A DNA stretch of 64,000 bases from Rhynchopus sp. YZ270_cl-10. Lineage: Eukaryota > Euglenozoa > Diplonemea > Diplonemida > Diplonemidae. The notes under the pieces were generated by a model that did no database searches, had not been told where the DNA came from, and saw only the letters and a list, made by a program, of their open reading frames with translations. A program made the translations under genes and the position numbers. This document shows positions 59,708 through 64,000 of this stretch, in pieces. The DNA lies in contig OZ037928.1 of the NCBI GenBank assembly GCA_964035575.1, positions 310,001 through 374,000 of the forward strand, in the 5' to 3' direction. Each line of letters opens with the position of its first letter. The first letter of the stretch is position 1.

Positions 59708-61606
59708 TTACACCGCAGGCAACCGTTCTTCTTCTTCCTCTTTGGGCAAAGCAGCCTCGCAGAGCGCTGTGTTCTCGTACTGTTTCTTCTTTCCATGGTT
59801 TCTGAAGGTGATGTAAAATGCAATCGTAGTCAGCGCCATGACCCCACCAAACGAGAAGAATACAATCACCATCTGCTCCGGCTTCATCAACGGAGAGGCT
59901 GCGATGCCAAGCAACGACCCTGCTGCGTTCGTGAAGAGATACAAACTCATTACTAGCGACTTCATGCTCTCTGGGGCCTCTGTGTATGCAAACTCCAACC
60001 CCCCTACCGACGCAAAAATTTCACTCGCAGCGAAAATAACGTACGGCGGAATCTGCCACCACACCACGATCCGCTCTCCTTCATCCGGAATGTAATCTCC
60101 ATCTTCGAACCGCCCTTTTTGATGTAAATACCATTCTAACCCCGCGCAATACAAAATGCTAATCGACGCCAACGCGAATCCGATACTGATCCGAATCATC
60201 GGCGGTGGATCCACCCCTCTCCTCCGCAGAAACGGGAAGATCAGAGTATCGAACAACGGAATTAATATAATGAGCGTTGCAGATCCAAGAACGTTCAGGG
60301 CTTCTGCGGCAATCCAGTCTGGTCGATCGAGAAGATCCGCTTGGGCGACCAAATTCGAGAACATCTGATTGTAGCATAGCCAATACACAGGATACCATAA
60401 AAATACGGTGCAGGCTTGGAGAGATATTTTCAAATCCTTTGCAGGTTCTGCGTATAAATCTGACCGGTCTGCCCAATCCAGCCAATGCGCGCGGGGTGGC
60501 GCTCCTTCCTCTTTTGCAATAGCTTTTTCACGATACGCAAACCGCGCTGCACGATAGCACCTCGTCAATACAGAACCCCCTGGAGCATGGTCTATGTACA
60601 GCCCCCTCAGCCTCCCCACTAAAAACACCAATGCGCCCACCAAAAACAACCCCAACGGCAAAGAATAAGACGCCCAATACCCGGTCCCACTCAGACCTTT
60701 TTCTGGATCGTCAGGATTAGTCAGCTTTTTTTCTCCTATTTGATCGTACATTAGAGGGGTAACCAAAATCCCTACAAACGCGCCAATATTAATCGACCAA
60801 TAAAACCACCGAAACACCGACGCATAAACATGAGTAGGCAAATCCTCCATTTGGTCTGCAAGCAGTGGGGACACATTGGCTTTAATCCCTCCGGTGCCTA
60901 ACCCCAAAAATACTATTGCCGTAATAAACCCATAAATCGCAAACCCATCGTCCGGGTTATCAGGATAATCCTTCCAGGTCTGAGGCAACGCGGAGAGTAG
61001 AAGCGAAACCAGCCCTAACACATAAAACAGCGAGAACAACATAATGGTGCTGACCCGACCGAGGTATGTGTCCGCGATGTACCCTCCGATAAGACAGCTC
61101 CCGTAGGCCCAGAAGTTGAAGACGTTGTAGAGCGCATTGGAGACTGACTGTTCTAGCTCAAGCATGGATCGCATATAGGTGAAAAATACGATGCTCGCCC
61201 CGTAGTACGCGAGGCGTTCGCACAGTTCTACAGCTAAGATATACCAAGCGGCGCGGGGCCATGTATAATCATCGGAGGGAACTGCACCAGAATGGCTTTT
61301 GGATCGGCTCGAGCAGGCCCCGCTAGGAAGAAGCGACGTCGCCTCAGAGGGGTGTGGGAGAAGGTGCGGGGCGAGACTCAGAAGCGGATTGTCGTCCTTC
61401 ACTGCGCGAGACGTAGTCAGCGCAAGCTCCTCGCGGACTGCGATAGGCATCGAGGCGCGGGCGGCGCCGAACAAGCTGATTACACTGACCGCAGAGGAGC
61501 GTCTATCATCGCATCCACTCCCCCGCCTCTCCCCTGACCCCACCCCTACAGGGTCCAAGGTAGTCCATGGGTCCTCCTCTGGAGCTTCGGTGGTGGCTTC
61601 CCCCAT
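59708..61606 (-). CDS. POT/PTR-family proton-coupled oligopeptide transporter
   Basis: 632 residues in one exon. The N-terminal 115 residues are hydrophilic and cytosolic. Family hallmarks follow: ELCERLAYYG (E..ER..YYG, proton coupling), GGYIADTYLGR and LGTGGIKANVSPLLADQ (the two PTR2 signatures). The usual MFS pattern of about 12 membrane spans can be traced (e.g. FAIYGFITAIVFLGLG, VIFAASEIFASVGG, MVIVFFSFGGVMALT). The substrate could be di/tripeptides, or nitrate as in plant NPF members; this cannot be decided from sequence. The start at 61606 is the only upstream Met in frame. The Thr/Glu-rich N terminus may be a regulatory tail. Confidence 0.92.
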   Translation of the reverse strand: MGEATTEAPEEDPWTTLDPVGVGSGERRGSGCDDRRSSAVSVISLFGAARASMPIAVREELALTTSRAVKDDNPLLSLAPHLLPHPSEATSLLPSGACSSRSKSHSGAVPSDDYTWPRAAWYILAVELCERLAYYGASIVFFTYMRSMLELEQSVSNALYNVFNFWAYGSCLIGGYIADTYLGRVSTIMLFSLFYVLGLVSLLLSALPQTWKDYPDNPDDGFAIYGFITAIVFLGLGTGGIKANVSPLLADQMEDLPTHVYASVFRWFYWSINIGAFVGILVTPLMYDQIGEKKLTNPDDPEKGLSGTGYWASYSLPLGLFLVGALVFLVGRLRGLYIDHAPGGSVLTRCYRAARFAYREKAIAKEEGAPPRAHWLDWADRSDLYAEPAKDLKISLQACTVFLWYPVYWLCYNQMFSNLVAQADLLDRPDWIAAEALNVLGSATLIILIPLFDTLIFPFLRRRGVDPPPMIRISIGFALASISILYCAGLEWYLHQKGRFEDGDYIPDEGERIVVWWQIPPYVIFAASEIFASVGGLEFAYTEAPESMKSLVMSLYLFTNAAGSLLGIAASPLMKPEQMVIVFFSFGGVMALTTIAFYITFRNHGKKKQYENTALCEAALPKEEEEERLPAV

Positions 61607-61782
61607 ATAATTCCTGAAAAAAAGGGAAAAAAAGCCAAAGAAGATGGGGAGGGGGGAAATAAACGAAGTCGGGAAGAAGAAGAAAAAGGTCGGCTCGTCC
61701 CCGGGCTCTCTGAGGTTGTTTGTGTGGATGGGGTGGGAGGGAAGGGAGGGAGGGATTAGAGAATTTCATATAGAGGGGGTCT

Positions 61783-61868
61783 GGTGTGGCTGACGACCCC
61801 AAAATAGCAGAAAATAGCACTTTATCGCACTTTGTCGCACTTTATAGCACCCCCCTTTCAGCCACACC
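61783..61868. repeat. MITE of the GTGTGGCTGACGACCCC family, copy 3
   Basis: GGTGTGGCTGACGACCCCAA to TTTCAGCCACACC, 86 bp, inserted upstream of the transporter ATG. Confidence 0.82.
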
Positions 61869-62560
61869 ACAGGGTTGGTTTTCTTTGCTAAATTGTTTTG
61901 GACGGAGTCTGGAATTGTGAATTTGGAAGGGTGGCCGTTCACCGAAGCTAGACTTGGTCCGATACCTCGGGTTGTGTTGCTACAGTTGTGTGTAAACCGG
62001 GTCAGTGGTGAAATGATAAGGGATTGGATGGTTATAACTCATGGTAATAGCTTAAGGGAGAGGGACAGAAATGAGGGTCAATGTGTCTTTATGCCAAGAC
62101 GCCATCGTCATTGAAGGGCAGAACCTCCTCGTGGGTATGCAGACTACACATAAAGATACAGAAGAAGGAGTTATTTCGGATGGAACGTTGAGTGGAAGGA
62201 GACTTTGAAAATGTTTTTTTTTTGAAAACTTGGTTGTATGTATTCGTGTAGCCACCCTAGAGTTAGAGCTCCACTATACTACGTTTTTTGTTTTGAAAGT
62301 GCTCTGTTTAATTGTGCTTGATAGTCTTGTAGACGTGGCGTTGGAGAGGAAGGGCGCGTTACTTTGTATGGGATTGTTGAAGGGGGGGAACAGAAGAAGC
62401 TCACCCTGAAGGACGTGCTGTAGCATGGCATTGGCCTGCCGGACAAGATCGCGAAGGCTCTCGTCGCAAGAATTGCACGAAAAGAACGGACCAGGGAGGT
62501 ACCTGAACTTTGCGAGCAGGGCTATTTCTAAATATGGGGTCCGGGGGGTCCAAAATCCAA
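61869..62560. other. Gene-free interval
   Basis: 62214-62242 carries the GAAAACTTGGTTGTAT retroposon tail (complement of an A-tailed end). No supported gene. Confidence 0.4.
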
Positions 62561-63075
62561 TCCGGGACACAAATTTTTTGGCAGATTTATTTTGTGCCAA
62601 AAACGTCCTTATTTGCATTTTTGGGATTCACCCGCGCAGTGGTGGGGTCAATCTCGAAAATTGGACAATTTTTTGGCCACTTAAATTTTTGAAAATATGA
62701 GCCCGGTCACTAATACGAGGGGCCCATTTTCGGCCAAAAAATGCTGCTCAAAAAAATTTTACCCTGAAAATTTTTCAGCCCCAAAACAACTGCGATTAGC
62801 ATTTCCGGAATCTGTCCGCGCTGTGGTGGGGTCAATTTGCCGAAATGGCCAAGTTCTTGGTTTTGGTCAAAATGAGTGTAAGGTAAAGGGGCCAAGGTAA
62901 ATCCCGCAACCCGGATTTTCTCTCCCTGATGCTGAAACATGAAAATGCGCGAAAACACCGGCATTTGCATTTCCGGAATCCGTCCGTTCTGTGGTGGGGT
63001 CAATTTGCAGAATTGGGCAAGTTCTTGGTTTTTGCTAAAATGAGTACGGTGCCAGTGTGATGTTAGTGTAGAGAA
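62560..63075. repeat. Tandemly reiterated dispersed repeat (GTGGTGGGGTCAAT core)
   Basis: The core occurs near 62640, 62823 and 62992, about 170-180 bp apart, each followed by a GGCCAAGTTCTTGG- or GACAATTTTTTGG-like part. Related to 19330-19540 and 24575-24655. Confidence 0.7.
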
Positions 63076-64000
63076 CAAGTTTTCTAAGAAATCCCCTCAT
63101 AGCGCCTCCGGCACGCGGCCTGGTGCGCCCTCTAGGATTTTTCAGAATACACCAAAACCCCCGTTATTTGCACAATCTGGAAGAAAACTTTTCAACAAAA
63201 AAAAAATCGGCAACTTTCTTCAAGCAGAAAGCCCATCCTCCCCCTCTTGGCAAGTACTGTAGTACGTGCAAATTTTTTGGCAGCCCTGTATATAAGCCCC
63301 GTGCAAATTTTTTGGCAACTTTCATTTTCCAAAAATCAGGGACAGGGACAGGTTTTTAGAAATAGCCCTGTTTGCGAGGGGGAAAAAAAAAATTTGCAGA
63401 AGGAGATTCGCGAGATTGGGAGAATGAGATACCTGCTTTTTTTTTTTTTGCGTATTTTATTATCAACAGAACTTTAGTACCTAGCGGAGGTCCCTGATCA
63501 AGGTTGTTCAAACGAATACGACTTTAAACGAAAATGAATACGTTTTGTTGCCTTTTTTTTTTTTTTTTTTTTGGAAAACTTGGTTGTATTTTTGCGATAG
63601 TGCAAGCACACCCAAGACATAGACAGGGCAGACAAACCAAAAGTGTCACTTTTTTATAAGGGCCCTCCCACACGACGAACCAAATGATTCGTCTGCACAG
63701 TATGCCTTGGAGTGTGCTCCATTATACGTTTTGCTTTTTGTTGTTTTTGTGCTTTTTTTTTTTTGTTGCGTCGACAACCGCCGAGTAATCCCACCAGATG
63801 GGAGAATTCGGGTCTGTGGCCGAAGCCTTTTGTACAACATCTTTGTTTTGTTTTGTTTTTTTTTGCTCGCTCTCGGTTCTATCCTGGACTACTCAAAAAA
63901 TTTGTCACACCCTATAAAGGGGGAGGAGCTGCAAAAGGCCTGCAAAAGGCTGCACACGCTATGGTAATCGTAACAGCAACGAAGAAACACTCACCTGCAA
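63076..64000. other. Right end, no gene seen
   Basis: AT-rich with T-runs. 63548-63591 carries the GGAAAACTTGGTTGTATT tail motif. The short open frames are cysteine/phenylalanine-rich and unsupported. Confidence 0.4.

Noticed and set aside
1-64000. tRNA, rRNA or spliced-leader genes
   Set aside because: I found no cloverleaf-like or rRNA-like sequence by eye; a covariance-model scan would be needed to exclude small RNAs, so this is absence of evidence only.

Overview
The window is nuclear DNA of a eukaryote, most likely a unicellular alga or similar protist. Genes are widely spaced, long and mostly uninterrupted. Apparent GT-AG introns occur, and no operons or ribosome-binding sites are visible. 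Non-coding DNA is full of homopolymer runs, microsatellites and transposons. I cannot name the species; a stramenopile-like or other secondary alga is a guess from the mixture of LINE, UBL-LRR and POT/PAP genes.

Layout. 1-45 is the first 15 codons of a UBL-LRR gene that leaves the window. About 842-14700 is one LINE on the minus strand (ORF1, endonuclease, reverse transcriptase) split by an 8.3 kb DNA transposon, here called T1 (4020-12311). T2 (14730-17705) abuts the LINE 5' side and carries a nested element. 18237-19271 is a lone UBL-LRR gene, 20880-22364 an F-box/coiled-coil gene, 22400-29515 a gene-free belt of transposon remnants, and 29781-31250 a purple acid phosphatase. 32023-48823 holds eight more UBL-LRR paralogues, all on the minus strand. 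49671-54415 is an ankyrin-TPR-zinc gene whose large intron holds transposon T4. 54500-59400 is repeats including T5 and T6. 59708-61606 is a POT-family peptide transporter. The rest is dispersed repeats.

Two systems stand out. (1) Six DNA elements (T1-T6) begin CACGACG or CACGGYGG, end with the inverted copy, and are flanked by 2-bp duplications of varying sequence (CA, AA, AG, TA, TG, TA). Most carry subterminal arrays of short palindromes. T1, T4 and T6 share the same two inner blocks, but each has a different array palindrome, as if ends are exchanged or evolve separately from the core. T1 is the only one with genes: a basic/acidic accessory protein and a candidate RNase H-like transposase with C2H2 fingers. 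This resembles the two-protein, subterminal-repeat plan of CACTA/EnSpm (CMC) elements. Each T1 gene is preceded head-to-head by a degraded antisense copy of itself. (2) A tandem family of ten loci encodes an N-terminal ubiquitin-like domain, a BspA-like LRR array of 5 to 10 units of 25 residues, and a basic nuclear-localisation-like tail. Heads and tails are almost constant while the LRR arrays expand and contract; one gene shows a fresh 150-bp duplication and one is dead.

The LINE also repays attention. Its two ORFs lie in one frame separated by a single TGA, with a 2A-like motif just beyond, and removing T1 with one copy of its 2-bp duplication makes the endonuclease and RT frames continuous.
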